A stretch of 64,000 bases of DNA from Prevotella sp. (GCA_017442825.1 JAFRYZ010000030.1:1-64000), one strand, 5' to 3'; counted from the first letter of the stretch, positions 41,978 to 52,926 are shown. Numbers and translations: made by a program. The notes: a model not told the origin generated them from the sequence alone.

Positions 41978-43357
41978 CTAGGATTCTTTATTCTCGATGA
42001 TTTTGGCAATTTCTGGTACGTCGTTATCTAAGTCGCCGGCTCCTAAAACCATCAGTACGTCGAAGTCTCTGTTTTTAACCAGAGAGAGCACCTCGTCCTT
42101 GCGAACGATGCTTTTTTCAACTCCTTCGGCAAGGTTGTCGTAAATCAGTTGTGAACTGACACCCTCGATGGGGAGTTCGCGAGCAGGATAGATTTCGGTG
42201 AGGATGACCTCGTCGAGCTGGCTGAGTGCGTCAGCAAATTCTTTGTAGAAATCCCGTGTGCGCGTATAGAGATGCGGTTGGAAGATAGCTGTAATCTTGC
42301 GGTCGCGATACAGTTCACGAATGCTCTTGGCACTCTGGTAGATTTCTTTCGGATGGTGAGCATAGTCGGAAAGAAAGACGTGGCGATCGGTTTTCACCTT
42401 GAAGTCGAAACGACGGTCAACGCCTCCAAAGGTTTTCATTCCATAGCGAATTTCCTCTGTATCGCAACCGTTAAGTTGTGCCATCGCCATTGCTGCCACT
42501 CCGTTTACGATGTTGATGGGGATGGGTTGCCCCAGGCAAACACCTTTGATATTTTCTATCGGAGAGATGAAGTCAAAGGTGATTTCCCCATGCTCAATCT
42601 TGATGTTTTCAGCATGGAAGTCGCCTTCGTCTAGACTATATTCATAGATACGGACACCGTCTTGGACGGCTGGCTGCATTTCCAGATGCTTATGGATGAT
42701 GAGTGCACCACCGGGTTGTATCAGTGTGGTGTAATGGCGGAAACTCTCCAGATAGGCTTCTTTCGTTCCATAAATGTCCAGATGGTCTGGGTCTGTGGCT
42801 GTGATGACTGTCATCCAAGGGCGTAACCAATGGAACGAGCGGTCGAACTCGTCAGCTTCTATGACGACGTAGTCGGAATCGGACAAAATGTAATTGGTGC
42901 CATAGTTCTTGGAGATGCCGCCAAGGAAAGCATTGCAGTCAACATGGCTCTGGTGCATGATGTGTGCACACATGGTCGATGTAGATGTCTTGCCGTGTGT
43001 GCCGGCAACGCAAAGTCCCTTGTGGGTCCTTGTCAGCGTGCCGAGAACCTGGGCGCGTTTCTGGATTTCAAAGCCTCCTTCACGGAAAAATACCAGTTCC
43101 TTATGCTCGGCGGGAATAGCAGGGGTATAGATAATCAAGGTCTGATGGGGATTCCTGCAGGCTTGCGGAATAGCTTCAACATCTTCCTGATAGTGTATCA
43201 GCATCCCTTCTTTCTCAAGTTGGTGCGTCAGGGCGGATGGCGTTTTGTCGTAACCGGCAACCACCATACCTTTATGCAGGAAGTAACGGGCGATGGCGCT
43301 CATACCGATGCCACCGGCTCCAACGAAATATACTGACTTGATTTCCCTTAATTCCAT
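41978..43357 (-). CDS. murC: UDP-N-acetylmuramate-L-alanine ligase
   Basis: 459 aa from the ATG at 43357 (MELREIKSVYFVGAGGIGMS); an ATG four codons upstream at 43369 is possible. It adds L-Ala to UDP-MurNAc with ATP in the cytoplasm. Motifs: Rossmann G-A-G-G-I-G-M-S-A, P-loop G-T-H-G-K-T-S-T-S, the SDSDYVVIEADEFDRSF segment, ATDPDHLDIY, and the C-terminal FQPHLYTRTRDF. The next gene, ftsQ, begins 27 bases after the stop. Confidence 0.95.
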   Translation of the reverse strand: MELREIKSVYFVGAGGIGMSAIARYFLHKGMVVAGYDKTPSALTHQLEKEGMLIHYQEDVEAIPQACRNPHQTLIIYTPAIPAEHKELVFFREGGFEIQKRAQVLGTLTRTHKGLCVAGTHGKTSTSTMCAHIMHQSHVDCNAFLGGISKNYGTNYILSDSDYVVIEADEFDRSFHWLRPWMTVITATDPDHLDIYGTKEAYLESFRHYTTLIQPGGALIIHKHLEMQPAVQDGVRIYEYSLDEGDFHAENIKIEHGEITFDFISPIENIKGVCLGQPIPINIVNGVAAMAMAQLNGCDTEEIRYGMKTFGGVDRRFDFKVKTDRHVFLSDYAHHPKEIYQSAKSIRELYRDRKITAIFQPHLYTRTRDFYKEFADALSQLDEVILTEIYPARELPIEGVSSQLIYDNLAEGVEKSIVRKDEVLSLVKNRDFDVLMVLGAGDLDNDVPEIAKIIENKES

Positions 43358-43406
43358 AAATTTATACAATTTGTCATTCGTTTTTCTTATCTTGTTCCCC
43401 TTGCTT

Positions 43407-44540
43407 TCAGCAGGAATGCTTTTGGGCTAACTTGATGACTTCATCGGCAATGATGTCGGCAGAATTGCGTAAGCCAAGTTTTAGGATATTCTCACTAAGC
43501 TTTGCCAGTTTCTGGTCGTCATTGATGGTATCAACTGCCAAGGTCAGTAGGGTTGCGGGGGCTTCAGCGTCTTTCACATATAGGGCAGCCTCTTTGTTGA
43601 CCAACGCCATAGCGTTCTTGGTTTGATGGTCTTCTGCCACATTAGGACTGGGCACCAGGATGACGGGTTTCCCAATCAAACAGAATTCGCTGATGCTGCT
43701 GGCTCCTGCACGGCTGATGATGAGGTCGGCTGCTTTGTAAGCTGCTCCCATGTCGCTGATGAAATCTGTAACTTTCAGCATCGGGAGGTTTTCTTCCTCA
43801 TACTTTTTCAACTGTTCAAGGATGGCGGTGTGATAATACTTGCCAGTCTGCCAGATATACTGGATGCCAGATGTCTTGATAAGGTCAAGATGCTGAAGAA
43901 CGCTTTCGTTGATGGTGCGTGCTCCTAAGCTGCCGCCGACTAGCAAGATGGTTTTCTTTTGCGCATCCAGTCCGAAACTCTTGCGGGCTTCTTCTTGGGA
44001 TAGTTTGCTCTCCAATACATTCTGGCGGACAGGATTGCCTGTCATAATGATTTTCTCAGCAGGGAAGAACCTTTCCATGCCCTCATAGGCAACACAAATC
44101 TTCTCAGCTTTCTTGGCTAACAGTTTATTCGTGACGCCAGCATAGCTGTTCTGTTCTTGAATAAGACAAGGAATACCCATTGCTGCAGCTTTGTTCAACG
44201 TTGGTCCACTGGCGTATCCTCCAACACCTACGGCAACCATAGGCTTGAATTCTTTCAGTATCTGGCTCGCCATTCGTTGACTCTTCCATATTTTGAACAG
44301 CACTTTTATGTTTCTCAGCAAATTTTTGCGGTCGAAACCACATATAGGAAGCCCCTTAATGGGGTAACCGGCAGCAGGAACACGCTGCATTTCCATGCGT
44401 CCCTGTGCTCCAACAAACAGGATGTCGGCATCAGGATGCTTGGCTTTGATGGCATTGGCTATCGATACGGCTGGAAAGATATGTCCTCCAGTGCCTCCTC
44501 CGCTGATGATGATTCGTAGTTTATCTTCCATGTGTGCCAT
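43407..44540 (-). CDS. murG: Lipid II synthase MurG
   Basis: 377 aa, transfers GlcNAc from UDP-GlcNAc to lipid I on the inner face of the membrane. The N-terminal G-loop reads ISGGGTGGHIFPAVS; a second G-loop is VGVGGYASGP. The C-terminal donor-binding half has GGSLGARTINE and ISRAGASSISEF with the donor-site region QTKNAMALV. A later ATG (44531) could also serve as start. Confidence 0.96.
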   Translation of the reverse strand: MAHMEDKLRIIISGGGTGGHIFPAVSIANAIKAKHPDADILFVGAQGRMEMQRVPAAGYPIKGLPICGFDRKNLLRNIKVLFKIWKSQRMASQILKEFKPMVAVGVGGYASGPTLNKAAAMGIPCLIQEQNSYAGVTNKLLAKKAEKICVAYEGMERFFPAEKIIMTGNPVRQNVLESKLSQEEARKSFGLDAQKKTILLVGGSLGARTINESVLQHLDLIKTSGIQYIWQTGKYYHTAILEQLKKYEEENLPMLKVTDFISDMGAAYKAADLIISRAGASSISEFCLIGKPVILVPSPNVAEDHQTKNAMALVNKEAALYVKDAEAPATLLTLAVDTINDDQKLAKLSENILKLGLRNSADIIADEVIKLAQKHSC

Positions 44541-44617
44541 TGATTAACATGCAAAAATAGCAATTTTTTCTCTTAAACAGTTCATTCTCGGTGCTCATTT
44601 AATGATTATCAACATTT

Positions 44618-45916
44618 TTATGCCAAAGAAGTGATCAAACTTTCTGCTTTTCCTTGATTTTGCATGGGGCTAAAGCTTGGTTCGTCACTGATTTCTTTTT
44701 TCTTTGCCGAACGGCTGATGCTGAGGATGACACCGATATAGATACAGTTGATGACCGTTGACGTACCGCCCTTACTGATGAGCGGCAAAGGCTGTCCTGT
44801 TACAGGAGCTAAACCGACGGCAACCAACATGTTGAATAATGCCTGGATGACTAATAGCAGGGCTATGCCCATAGCCAGGAAAGCTGGGAACGAATTCTCA
44901 CAACGATGTGCTATCTTACCCGTTCTGAACAGCAGGATGATGTAGAGCAATGCCACAAGGGCTGCACCTTCAATGCCCATCTCTTCGATGATAATGGCAT
45001 AGATGAAGTCGGAGAAGGCTTGTGACAAGAAATCGCGCTCGTTGGAGTTGCCCGGACCTTTACCGACAATATTCGATGATGCGATGGCAATATTGGCATG
45101 GCCTACCTGCCCGTCCTTGTCCAAGTCATAGTGTTCCGGTGCTACGTATTCGGGGTTCATGAACTTCTTAATACGCGACTTCCATGTTCCGAAACGGTGA
45201 AGCAGTTTGTCAACACCACCGGGTTTGTCTTGTTGTTCTACCACTTGTTCTGTCAGAACCTGCTTTTCACTGACTGGCGCGTCTTCTTTTCCTGCAATCA
45301 TAATCAGAACAACCATTAAGACAACCCCTAACACGGTAATACCAATCAGTTTTCCGATTTGATCGAGCGGTACGCGTCCGATGAACATCATTAGTAATAC
45401 GGTTACAGAAATCAGCATGGCTGTAGAGAGGTTCTCTGGGACGATTGGCAGTATGATGAATGCGCTGACAATCATGATATAATTAAACGCTTTCCTGTCT
45501 GCCCCCTTGTCGGTCTGCATGGCGCTGAGAATCTGTGCCACAGCCAATATAAGTGCTCCTTTGGCAATTTCAGAGGGTTGGAACTGAATACCTAAGAAAC
45601 TGACCCAACGGTTGGCATCGTTTGTGGCTTGTCCTGCGAAGAGTACCCACAGCAAAGACAGGAAAGAGATGCCTAAGAGAATGGGCGTGACCAATTTAAA
45701 GTATTTGCACTTTACATTCAAGACGCATACCATTGCGAATGTGCCGAAAAGCAGGATGCCGGCATGTTTGATAATCGGACTCCAATAGTTTCCTCCCTTG
45801 TACGACAAGGAACTGGAAGCTGAATAGACTTCCACGATACTAATCATACAGAGGAAAAAGAACACCATCCAGATGACTTTGTCGCCTTTGAAAATGTTTC
45901 CCAGATTCTTGTTCAT
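44618..45916 (-). CDS. ftsW: SEDS peptidoglycan glycosyltransferase FtsW
   Basis: 432 aa with about ten hydrophobic helices; polymerises lipid II at the septum together with FtsI. Family signatures: GIQFQPSEIAKGALIL and, near the C-terminus, VAVGLAPVTGQPLPLISKGGTS. A longer than usual extracytoplasmic loop (about residues 215-270, EKQVLTEQVVEQQDKPGGVD) carries many charged residues. Placed between murD and murG. Confidence 0.95.
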   Translation of the reverse strand: MNKNLGNIFKGDKVIWMVFFFLCMISIVEVYSASSSLSYKGGNYWSPIIKHAGILLFGTFAMVCVLNVKCKYFKLVTPILLGISFLSLLWVLFAGQATNDANRWVSFLGIQFQPSEIAKGALILAVAQILSAMQTDKGADRKAFNYIMIVSAFIILPIVPENLSTAMLISVTVLLMMFIGRVPLDQIGKLIGITVLGVVLMVVLIMIAGKEDAPVSEKQVLTEQVVEQQDKPGGVDKLLHRFGTWKSRIKKFMNPEYVAPEHYDLDKDGQVGHANIAIASSNIVGKGPGNSNERDFLSQAFSDFIYAIIIEEMGIEGAALVALLYIILLFRTGKIAHRCENSFPAFLAMGIALLLVIQALFNMLVAVGLAPVTGQPLPLISKGGTSTVINCIYIGVILSISRSAKKKEISDEPSFSPMQNQGKAESLITSLA

Positions 45917-45953
45917 TTTGCTTTAATCGTTTCTTGCGAATTCATCGCACCTT

Positions 45954-47285
45954 TTAAAGATTTCTTACTAATGTCTTGAACTGTTCTCCACGATCCTCCA
46001 TGTTCTTGAAAAGGTCAAAGGAAGCGCAACAGGGACTTAACAGTACGGTGTCGCCTGGTTTTGCCATATCGTAGCAGGCAGCAACACACTCTTTCATGGA
46101 ATGGGTGTCGCGTACAGGAATGCCCATTCCATCGAAATTATCGTGTAGTTTCTGATTGTCAGCACCGAGATAGACTATACCGACACACTTTTTCTTTACC
46201 AGTTCCTTGATAGGTTCGTAGTCGTTGCCTTTATCCTTGCCGCCAACGATGAGAATGGTAGGTGTTCGCATGCTCTCCAAGGCATACCAGCAAGCATCTA
46301 CGTTTGTGGCTTTTGAATCGTTGATATATTGTACACCGCCTACCGTGCACACTTTCTCCAATCGGTGTTCGACACCGGGGAAGTCGCTGAGGCTCTTTCT
46401 GATGTCTTCTTTCTTGATGCCGCTGATGTTGGAGGCAATACCTGCAGCCAGCGAGTTGTATATGTTATGTTTGCCAGTCAGGGAAAGACTCTCCTGTTCC
46501 ATGTTGAAGGGGGTAGGAACTTCAATGGTGTATTGCCCTTCCTCGATATAGCCGATTGATCCTTTTTCTTTCAGTTCGGAGAAGGGGTATTGAATGCTCT
46601 TGATGTCATATTTCTCCAGCTCGCGTTTGATGATGGGATCATCGTTCCAATAAATGAAAGCATCTTTTTCCGTTTGGTTTTGGATGATGCGCATCTTGGA
46701 ATCTACATAGTTTTGCATGCAATTGTCGTAGCGGTCTAGATGGTCTGGCGTGATGTTCAGCAGAATGGCAATATTGGCACGAAAGTCATACATATTGTCC
46801 AGTTGGAAAGAACTCAACTCAATGATATAATACTCATGCGGTTCCTCTGCCACCTGTAATGCCAGGGAATTGCCGATATTTCCAGCTAATCCTGCATCGT
46901 AGCCAGCCTCCTTGAAGATATGGTAAATCAAAGAGGTTGTGGTTGTCTTTCCGTTTGAGCCCGTAATACAAATCATTTTTGACTGTGTATATCTGCCTGC
47001 AAATTCTATCTCACTAATAATAGGAGTTCCTTTTGCTTTCAGTTTCTGTACCATCGGGGCAGTATCCGGAATGCCAGGACTCTTGATCACTTCGTCAGCA
47101 TCAAGAATCTTCTCCTCTGTATGTTGCCCTTCCTCCCAGTCTATACCACGCTCGTCCAACATGTTCTTGTATTTACCCTTGATGGCAGACATGTCGGAAA
47201 CAAAGGTCTCAAATCCCATTTTCTTCGCCAAAACGGCTGCGCCGGCACCACTTTCACCGGCTCCTAAAACAACAATCTTCTTCAT
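45954..47285 (-). CDS. murD: UDP-N-acetylmuramoylalanine-D-glutamate ligase
   Basis: 443 aa; ATP-dependent addition of D-Glu. N-terminal dinucleotide-like fold (IVVLGAGESGAGAAVLAKKMG), P-loop C-I-T-G-S-N-G-K-T-T-T, N-I-T-P-D-H-L-D-R-Y, the substrate loop GVEHRLEKV, INDSKATN and the C-terminal LLSPCCASFDLFKN. The mraY stop lies only five bases upstream. Confidence 0.96.
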   Translation of the reverse strand: MKKIVVLGAGESGAGAAVLAKKMGFETFVSDMSAIKGKYKNMLDERGIDWEEGQHTEEKILDADEVIKSPGIPDTAPMVQKLKAKGTPIISEIEFAGRYTQSKMICITGSNGKTTTTSLIYHIFKEAGYDAGLAGNIGNSLALQVAEEPHEYYIIELSSFQLDNMYDFRANIAILLNITPDHLDRYDNCMQNYVDSKMRIIQNQTEKDAFIYWNDDPIIKRELEKYDIKSIQYPFSELKEKGSIGYIEEGQYTIEVPTPFNMEQESLSLTGKHNIYNSLAAGIASNISGIKKEDIRKSLSDFPGVEHRLEKVCTVGGVQYINDSKATNVDACWYALESMRTPTILIVGGKDKGNDYEPIKELVKKKCVGIVYLGADNQKLHDNFDGMGIPVRDTHSMKECVAACYDMAKPGDTVLLSPCCASFDLFKNMEDRGEQFKTLVRNL

Positions 47286-47290
47286 CTTCT

Positions 47291-48562
47291 TTATCTCATT
47301 TTCAGTGTAATAATCGTAAATGCGGCTAATATGATGGTGACAATCCAGAAACGGATGGTTATCTTTGACTCATGGAAAGGTCGGTGCGGCCACTTCTTTA
47401 AGATGTAGTGTGAATCTGGATGAAGTTGTTCGTCCGTCTTGCGGAAAGTGTCGTGGATAGGAGCCCCACGAAAAACTCGTACTTGTCTTCCTTTACGTTT
47501 TTGGATTTTATACCATTGCATTTGGATAATCACGCTCAGACTCTCCATGAAGAAGATACCGCAAAGGATGGGCAGCAACAGTTCCTTGTGAACGATGACG
47601 GCGCAGACACCGATAATGCCTCCGATAGTCAGTGACCCCGTATCACCCATGAAAACTTGAGCAGGATAAGCATTATACCACAGGAATCCTATCATAGCCC
47701 CCACAAAAGCACAAATGAAGATAACCAATTCTTGTGAACCTGGAATATACATAATGTCGAAGTAAGAGGCATAACCGATATGTGACGATACATAGGCAAA
47801 GATGCCTAATGCCACACCGATGATGGCGGCGTTACCTGCGCACATGCCATCCATACCGTCGTTGAGATTGGCACCATTTGATACCGCTGTGACCACGACG
47901 ATGGTCATGATGACGAATAGTATCCAACCCGCAGCAGTCTTATACTTACCGCAGAAACTCATGATTTCAGAATAGTCCAAGTTGTGGTTTTTCAGGAATG
48001 GAATGGTGGTCTTCAGAGATTTTGTTGCCTCTTGATTGTGCTTGATGACCACTTCCTTGTTCTGACGCTCGACGGTGACGTTTTCGCGTATCACGACATC
48101 AGGGCTCAGATATAGGACAATGCCCACGATAAAGCCGATGCTCACCTGTCCCACAATCTTGTATTTGCCTTTCAAACCATCTTTGTTCTTGCGGAAAATC
48201 TTGATGTAGTCATCGAGAAAACCGAGAAAACCCAACCACAGTGTCGTGATGACCATGAGTATCAGGTAGATGTTTCGGATACGCCCTAGCAGCAACGCCG
48301 GTACGAGAATGGATACGATAATGATGATACCACCCATCGTTGGAACCCCTTTCTTCTGGATGCCAAACGGGTCGATGGAGACGTCTCTTGCCGTTTCAGA
48401 GATGTTGCGGCGCTTCATGTATTTGATAAACTTCTCTCCGAACCATGCTGAAATAATTAAGGCAAGAATCAGTGCAAGAATGGCGCGGAACGAGATGTAA
48501 CTCCACATGTGTGAGCCACTGATACCGAACTGGTCGAGGAATCTGAAGATATAGTATAGCAT
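47291..48562 (-). CDS. mraY: Phospho-MurNAc-pentapeptide transferase MraY
   Basis: 423 aa, polytopic membrane enzyme making lipid I from UDP-MurNAc-pentapeptide and undecaprenyl phosphate. Key sites: KKGVPTMGGI, the Asp-rich L-G-F-L-D-D-Y-I-K, N-L-N-D-G-M-D-G-M-C-A-G and MGDTGSLTIGGIIG, plus a C-terminal HDTFRK near the last loop. It is longer than the approximately 360-aa E. coli protein because of an insertion between helices (about residues 165-205), typical of Bacteroidota MraY as far as I recall. Confidence 0.96.
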   Translation of the reverse strand: MLYYIFRFLDQFGISGSHMWSYISFRAILALILALIISAWFGEKFIKYMKRRNISETARDVSIDPFGIQKKGVPTMGGIIIIVSILVPALLLGRIRNIYLILMVITTLWLGFLGFLDDYIKIFRKNKDGLKGKYKIVGQVSIGFIVGIVLYLSPDVVIRENVTVERQNKEVVIKHNQEATKSLKTTIPFLKNHNLDYSEIMSFCGKYKTAAGWILFVIMTIVVVTAVSNGANLNDGMDGMCAGNAAIIGVALGIFAYVSSHIGYASYFDIMYIPGSQELVIFICAFVGAMIGFLWYNAYPAQVFMGDTGSLTIGGIIGVCAVIVHKELLLPILCGIFFMESLSVIIQMQWYKIQKRKGRQVRVFRGAPIHDTFRKTDEQLHPDSHYILKKWPHRPFHESKITIRFWIVTIILAAFTIITLKMR

Positions 48563-48577
48563 ATATATTCTTTATTT

Positions 48578-50029
48578 TCAATGTTCAATAATCTCTTTCA
48601 CTACTTCGTGATCATCAAAATGGTGCTTAACTCCTTGAATCTCTTGATAGTCTTCGTGGCCTTTCCCTGCAATCAGGATGACATCGCCTTTCTCAGCCAT
48701 CATGGCAGCGGTGCGGATAGCTTCACGGCGGTCAACGATGCTGATGACCTTTTTCTTTTGCTGGCTGTTCAGTCCTTCCAACATATCGTTGATGATGGCC
48801 TGCGGTTCTTCGAAACGAGGGTTGTCGCTGGTGATGATGACCTTGTCGCTTTGCTTGACAGCCTCCTGTGCCATCAGTGGTCGCTTGCCTTTATCACGGT
48901 TCCCACCAGCACCGCAGACGGTAATCACCTTTCCTTTACCGTTCAGTACTTCATGAATAGCGTTCAGTACGTTTGCCAATGCATCAGGAGTATGCGCATA
49001 ATCCACTACTGCTGTCCATCCGTCAGGAGAACTGATGGGGTCGAGTCTGCCGTTTACACTCTTCAATGAACTCATAATGAGCAAGATGTCCTCGGCTTTT
49101 TTGCCGAGCATGATTGCAGCACCATATACAGCCAACAGGTTGCTGACATTAAACTTTCCGATAAACTGAACACCGACTTCTCTCCCGTCAACCTCCAGAT
49201 ACATGCCCTCAAAATGGCATTCCAACAAGCGAGCCTTGAAATCGGCAGCCCGTTGTGTGGAGTAGGTCTTGACGGTAGCCTTACAGTTCTGCACCATGAC
49301 ATTGCCGTTCTTGTCATCGGCATTGATGATGGCAAAAGCAGACTTAGGCAGACCGTCGAAAAACATCTTCTTGGCATCGCGATAGTTTTCGAATGTTTTA
49401 TGGTAATCCATGTGGTCGCGAGTCAGGTTGGTGAAGATGCCCCCAGCAAACTGCAGACCTCCTATACGCTTCTGATGGATGGCATGACTGGAACATTCCA
49501 TGAATGCATATTCGCATCCGGCTTCAACCATACGCGCCAGCAATGCATTCAGTTCGATGGGGTCGGGGGTGGTATGGCTGGCTGCCACTGGTTCATCTTC
49601 GATATAATTGCATACGGTTGACAATAGACCTGCTTTGTGACCGAAAGCCCTGAACATATTATATAATAAGGTGGCGATGGTTGTCTTGCCATTCGTTCCC
49701 GTTACCCCCACCAGTTTCAGACGTTTCGAAGGATAACCATAGAAGGCTGTTGCCACCTTTCCAACGCCATCTTCAGTAGAGGCAACTTGTATGTAGGTCA
49801 CATCCTCGGCAAGCTGCTCTGGCATATCTTCCAACAAGATAGCTTTTGCTCCGAGTCCTATTGCTTTCTCAATGAAGCGGTGTCCATCAACTTGTGTTCC
49901 TTTCATTGCAACGAACAACTGACCGTTTTCTATGCGTCGGCTGTCGATGTTGACACCTGTTATCTCTCTGTCAACATCACCTTTGATATTGAGAGGGCGC
50001 AGGTCCTTGATAAGGTCTTTTAGTTTCAT
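48578..50029 (-). CDS. murE: UDP-MurNAc-tripeptide synthetase MurE
   Basis: 483 aa; adds the third stem residue. P-loop [38 protein letters not shown] and the motif DNPR ([11 protein letters not shown]). DNPR is associated with meso-diaminopimelate selection, so the wall is predicted to contain mDAP. The next step, murF, is not in this cluster. Confidence 0.96.
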   Translation of the reverse strand: MKLKDLIKDLRPLNIKGDVDREITGVNIDSRRIENGQLFVAMKGTQVDGHRFIEKAIGLGAKAILLEDMPEQLAEDVTYIQVASTEDGVGKVATAFYGYPSKRLKLVGVTGTNGKTTIATLLYNMFRAFGHKAGLLSTVCNYIEDEPVAASHTTPDPIELNALLARMVEAGCEYAFMECSSHAIHQKRIGGLQFAGGIFTNLTRDHMDYHKTFENYRDAKKMFFDGLPKSAFAIINADDKNGNVMVQNCKATVKTYSTQRAADFKARLLECHFEGMYLEVDGREVGVQFIGKFNVSNLLAVYGAAIMLGKKAEDILLIMSSLKSVNGRLDPISSPDGWTAVVDYAHTPDALANVLNAIHEVLNGKGKVITVCGAGGNRDKGKRPLMAQEAVKQSDKVIITSDNPRFEEPQAIINDMLEGLNSQQKKKVISIVDRREAIRTAAMMAEKGDVILIAGKGHEDYQEIQGVKHHFDDHEVVKEIIEH

Positions 50030-50042
50030 TATCGTTTATGGT

Positions 50043-52259
50043 TTATGATAGTTTCAATGTGCAAATCATGCCTTTCTTGATGGTTGTTCCGGCGGGGATA
50101 CTTTGCTCAGTCACCTTTCCGCGACCTACAATGTTCACCTTGACGCCGCTTTTCTCTAGTCGATATACAGCATCACGCGCTCCCATGCCGAGAATGTTGG
50201 GCATGATGTTATTCTTTGTCGCCGAAGACTTGAGTAGGTTCAGCGATTTCTTATTCTGTTGAACGGTTCCCCACACAGGATTGCCAAATGGGTGGGCACC
50301 ATTCCAACCATTGTGTACCTGGAATCCTAATTTGTTTAGCACGAAGTCTGCCGCCAACAGGTTTCCGTTTTTGACTTGCGGGATGAGAACCGATGCACTG
50401 TCGCGTGCATCGCTAGCATTCATGCGTACGTCCTGTGCCATGATTCCTTCTGAGATATGGTGGAAGACAACACCACTCATACCACCACCCGATGCCGGCA
50501 GACCATCTTTCTGTATGCAGACGATGCAACTATATTTCGGTTTGTCAGCGGGGAAGAAACCAGCAAACGAAAGCAGGTAGGCTGATGTCTTACCACTTGC
50601 CGACCAAATTTGTGCGGTTCCTGTCTTTCCTGCCACTTTAAACGATTTTGAACCAGCCTTTTTCCCCAATCCCTGACTGACCACGTGCTCCAGAATGGTC
50701 TGTATGGTCTGTATGGTCTTAGGTTTGGCTATTTGTTCATGTCCTTTTACTACCTCTGGTGGGAAATCCTTGATGACCTCACCGTCTTTTACCACCTGCT
50801 TGACAAAGCGTGGCTTCATCATCTTTCCGTTGTTGGCAATGGCATTATAGAAGGTAAGAGTGGATATTGGTGGTACCTGCGTTTCGTAGCCGATACTCAT
50901 CCACGGCAGAGCAGTCTTGCTCCAGTTGAGGTATTGCTTACCTTTCTCATCTTTTTTGGGCATACGGATCTTTGCCGGAGTATAGCCGGGAATGGGCAGT
51001 TTGAAGTCAACAGCCAGACCTAAATCCCAAAGGCCTTGAACGTATTTCTCAGGATTGTCGTGGTAGAAGTGGTCGATGATGCGGCTGACACCGATGTTCG
51101 AACTGACCTCCAGCGTACGGGGAAGATTCATCGTGCCGTAGCCGCCGCGTCGCCAGTTGTGGTCTTTCATATCGCGCCCGTACATATTATATACACCCCC
51201 CCCCGTGGCTACCACATAGTTGGTGTCGCACAGTTCGTCGTCGAGCACCGTCATGATGCTGGCAGTCTTGAATACCGAACCAGGTTCTAAGAGGTCGCTG
51301 ACAGCATGGTTCTTGATTTCGCGATATTGCCCGTCTGCTACTTTCTCCATGTTGACGATAGCCTTGATGTCACCGGTGGCAACCTCCATGACGATGGCGA
51401 CACCCACATTGCCGTTGATCAGCTTCAATTCGTCGATGACGGCACGCTCAGCCAAATCTTGCATGCCTACGTCGATGGTCGTAACGATGTCGGCACCGTC
51501 AACGGGAGATATATCTGTGATGTTCAGGAATCTATTACGCACCTTGCGGCGGTGAATGATACCATTCTTTCCGCGTAGCACAGAGTCGTATTGAAGTTCA
51601 AGACCACATCTTGCCTCGTCTTTGGCTCCATACATGTCGCCGACAGTACGCAGGGCAAGCGACCCGTAAGGACGACGGCGGGCGTTGAACTCCTCGACAT
51701 TGAAACCACTTTTAAATGAAGCCCGGATAACAAACTCGTCTGTGACCTTTTCAAACGTGATGGGCATGTTCAATATGGGCAGCTGGTGAACTTCAGCGAA
51801 GATATTGTATCCCACTCTGGCTTTCCATATCGGCCAGTGGCGAGAACCTATAGTTCCGTTTTTCTGTTCCTGAAGACGTCCTTCTTCCAGGTGTTTCTTA
51901 AAATCTGCAGCACTTTGTTCGGGGAAGATGTGGTTCAGTCCGATGCAGATACTATCGAGCTTGACGTTCCACAGCGAATCGTTTTTCGATTCACGCAATG
52001 CTTGGAAGTCCATATACAGCTTGTATTCGGGCAGGCTGCTCGCCAGCAGCTGGCCGTCGCAACTCAAGATGTTTCCTCTGATAGGTTTCACTTGTACGCT
52101 GTCTCTCTTTTTCTGTCCTGCTACCTGCATCCAATATTGACGCTTGGCTGTCATCGTATAAAACGCCTTAGCGACAACGGCAATGCCCAAGAGCGTCATC
52201 ACTATGGCGATGACACTGTATCGGGGCATGATTTTCTTGTAATTAAATTTGCTGCTCAT
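50043..52259 (-). CDS. ftsI: Septal transpeptidase FtsI (class B PBP) with PASTA domain
   Basis: 738 aa. A short cytoplasmic part and a membrane helix (residues 14-36) precede the PBP dimerisation region (RGNILSCDGQLLASSLPEY). The transpeptidase sites are S328-V-F-K (within LEPGSVFKTAS), S386-S-N and K545-T-G-T. A C-terminal PASTA domain covers about 675-738 (MPNILGMGARDAVYRLEKSG). It crosslinks septal peptidoglycan with FtsW. Thirteen bases separate it from murE downstream. An unusual run of C on the plus strand (51197-51206) falls inside the gene without breaking the frame. Confidence 0.96.
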   Translation of the reverse strand: MSSKFNYKKIMPRYSVIAIVMTLLGIAVVAKAFYTMTAKRQYWMQVAGQKKRDSVQVKPIRGNILSCDGQLLASSLPEYKLYMDFQALRESKNDSLWNVKLDSICIGLNHIFPEQSAADFKKHLEEGRLQEQKNGTIGSRHWPIWKARVGYNIFAEVHQLPILNMPITFEKVTDEFVIRASFKSGFNVEEFNARRRPYGSLALRTVGDMYGAKDEARCGLELQYDSVLRGKNGIIHRRKVRNRFLNITDISPVDGADIVTTIDVGMQDLAERAVIDELKLINGNVGVAIVMEVATGDIKAIVNMEKVADGQYREIKNHAVSDLLEPGSVFKTASIMTVLDDELCDTNYVVATGGGVYNMYGRDMKDHNWRRGGYGTMNLPRTLEVSSNIGVSRIIDHFYHDNPEKYVQGLWDLGLAVDFKLPIPGYTPAKIRMPKKDEKGKQYLNWSKTALPWMSIGYETQVPPISTLTFYNAIANNGKMMKPRFVKQVVKDGEVIKDFPPEVVKGHEQIAKPKTIQTIQTILEHVVSQGLGKKAGSKSFKVAGKTGTAQIWSASGKTSAYLLSFAGFFPADKPKYSCIVCIQKDGLPASGGGMSGVVFHHISEGIMAQDVRMNASDARDSASVLIPQVKNGNLLAADFVLNKLGFQVHNGWNGAHPFGNPVWGTVQQNKKSLNLLKSSATKNNIMPNILGMGARDAVYRLEKSGVKVNIVGRGKVTEQSIPAGTTIKKGMICTLKLS

Positions 52260-52347
52260 ACTTCATTTAATGTGTAATGTCCCTCTAATCGCAAAAACTC
52301 TTAACTTTCAACTTTCTAACCTCGAAGCACTTGTCAAGCAAGAACTT

Positions 52348-52893
52348 TCATTCCGGTACCTGTATAATATATGGTGGCTGGTTCGGCATCTTCAACGTAC
52401 TGTCTTGATTGTTTTTCAACATCTCCAACACATGACTCTCTCTGCATTTCTCCGTCAGCTGACTGCTACTCGACAATGCCTTGTGCTTGGCGTCTTTCAG
52501 TTCTTTGTTTAAACGGTCGATCTCCAGCAGGTCTTTTTGTACGCTATAGCGATTAGAGATATACAGGATGACGAAGAATACGATTAGCACAATCAGCCAA
52601 ATCTGACTTTTAATGACATTGCCAGTAAGAATGTCGCCACCTAGAATTTTCCTTAATGTGAAAGAGGCAGAGGATGGTTGTTCGTCCTCGCGTGCTTGTT
52701 CTTGAATGGCTTCCTTCAGTGTTTCGGCAACATTGTCCTGTCCGTTGTCAGCTACGTTTTTTTCTTGCTCGCCAGTTTCCTTTCCCTTTTCCTCTGGAAA
52801 TTGTTTCTTATCCTTCGGAGTCACTTTGTTGTCAGCCGCCACAACGTCTTCGCCTTTCTCGTTGTCTCTTTTGGTATTCTTCTCGTCGCTCAT
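52348..52893 (-). CDS. ftsL: FtsL-like divisome membrane protein
   Basis: 181 aa. A long charged N-terminal tail of about 100 residues (rich in E, K, D, Q) is followed by a membrane helix (IWLIVLIVFFVILYISNRY) and a short coiled coil (LEIDRLNKELKDAKHKALSSSSQ). This bitopic layout and its position between rsmH and ftsI are those of Bacteroidota FtsL. The tail is much longer than that of E. coli FtsL. The assignment rests mainly on position and topology. Confidence 0.8.
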   Translation of the reverse strand: MSDEKNTKRDNEKGEDVVAADNKVTPKDKKQFPEEKGKETGEQEKNVADNGQDNVAETLKEAIQEQAREDEQPSSASFTLRKILGGDILTGNVIKSQIWLIVLIVFFVILYISNRYSVQKDLLEIDRLNKELKDAKHKALSSSSQLTEKCRESHVLEMLKNNQDSTLKMPNQPPYIIQVPE

Positions 52894-52926
52894 GCTCTTG
52901 TCCCTTTTCTTGTGATGATACTCAGC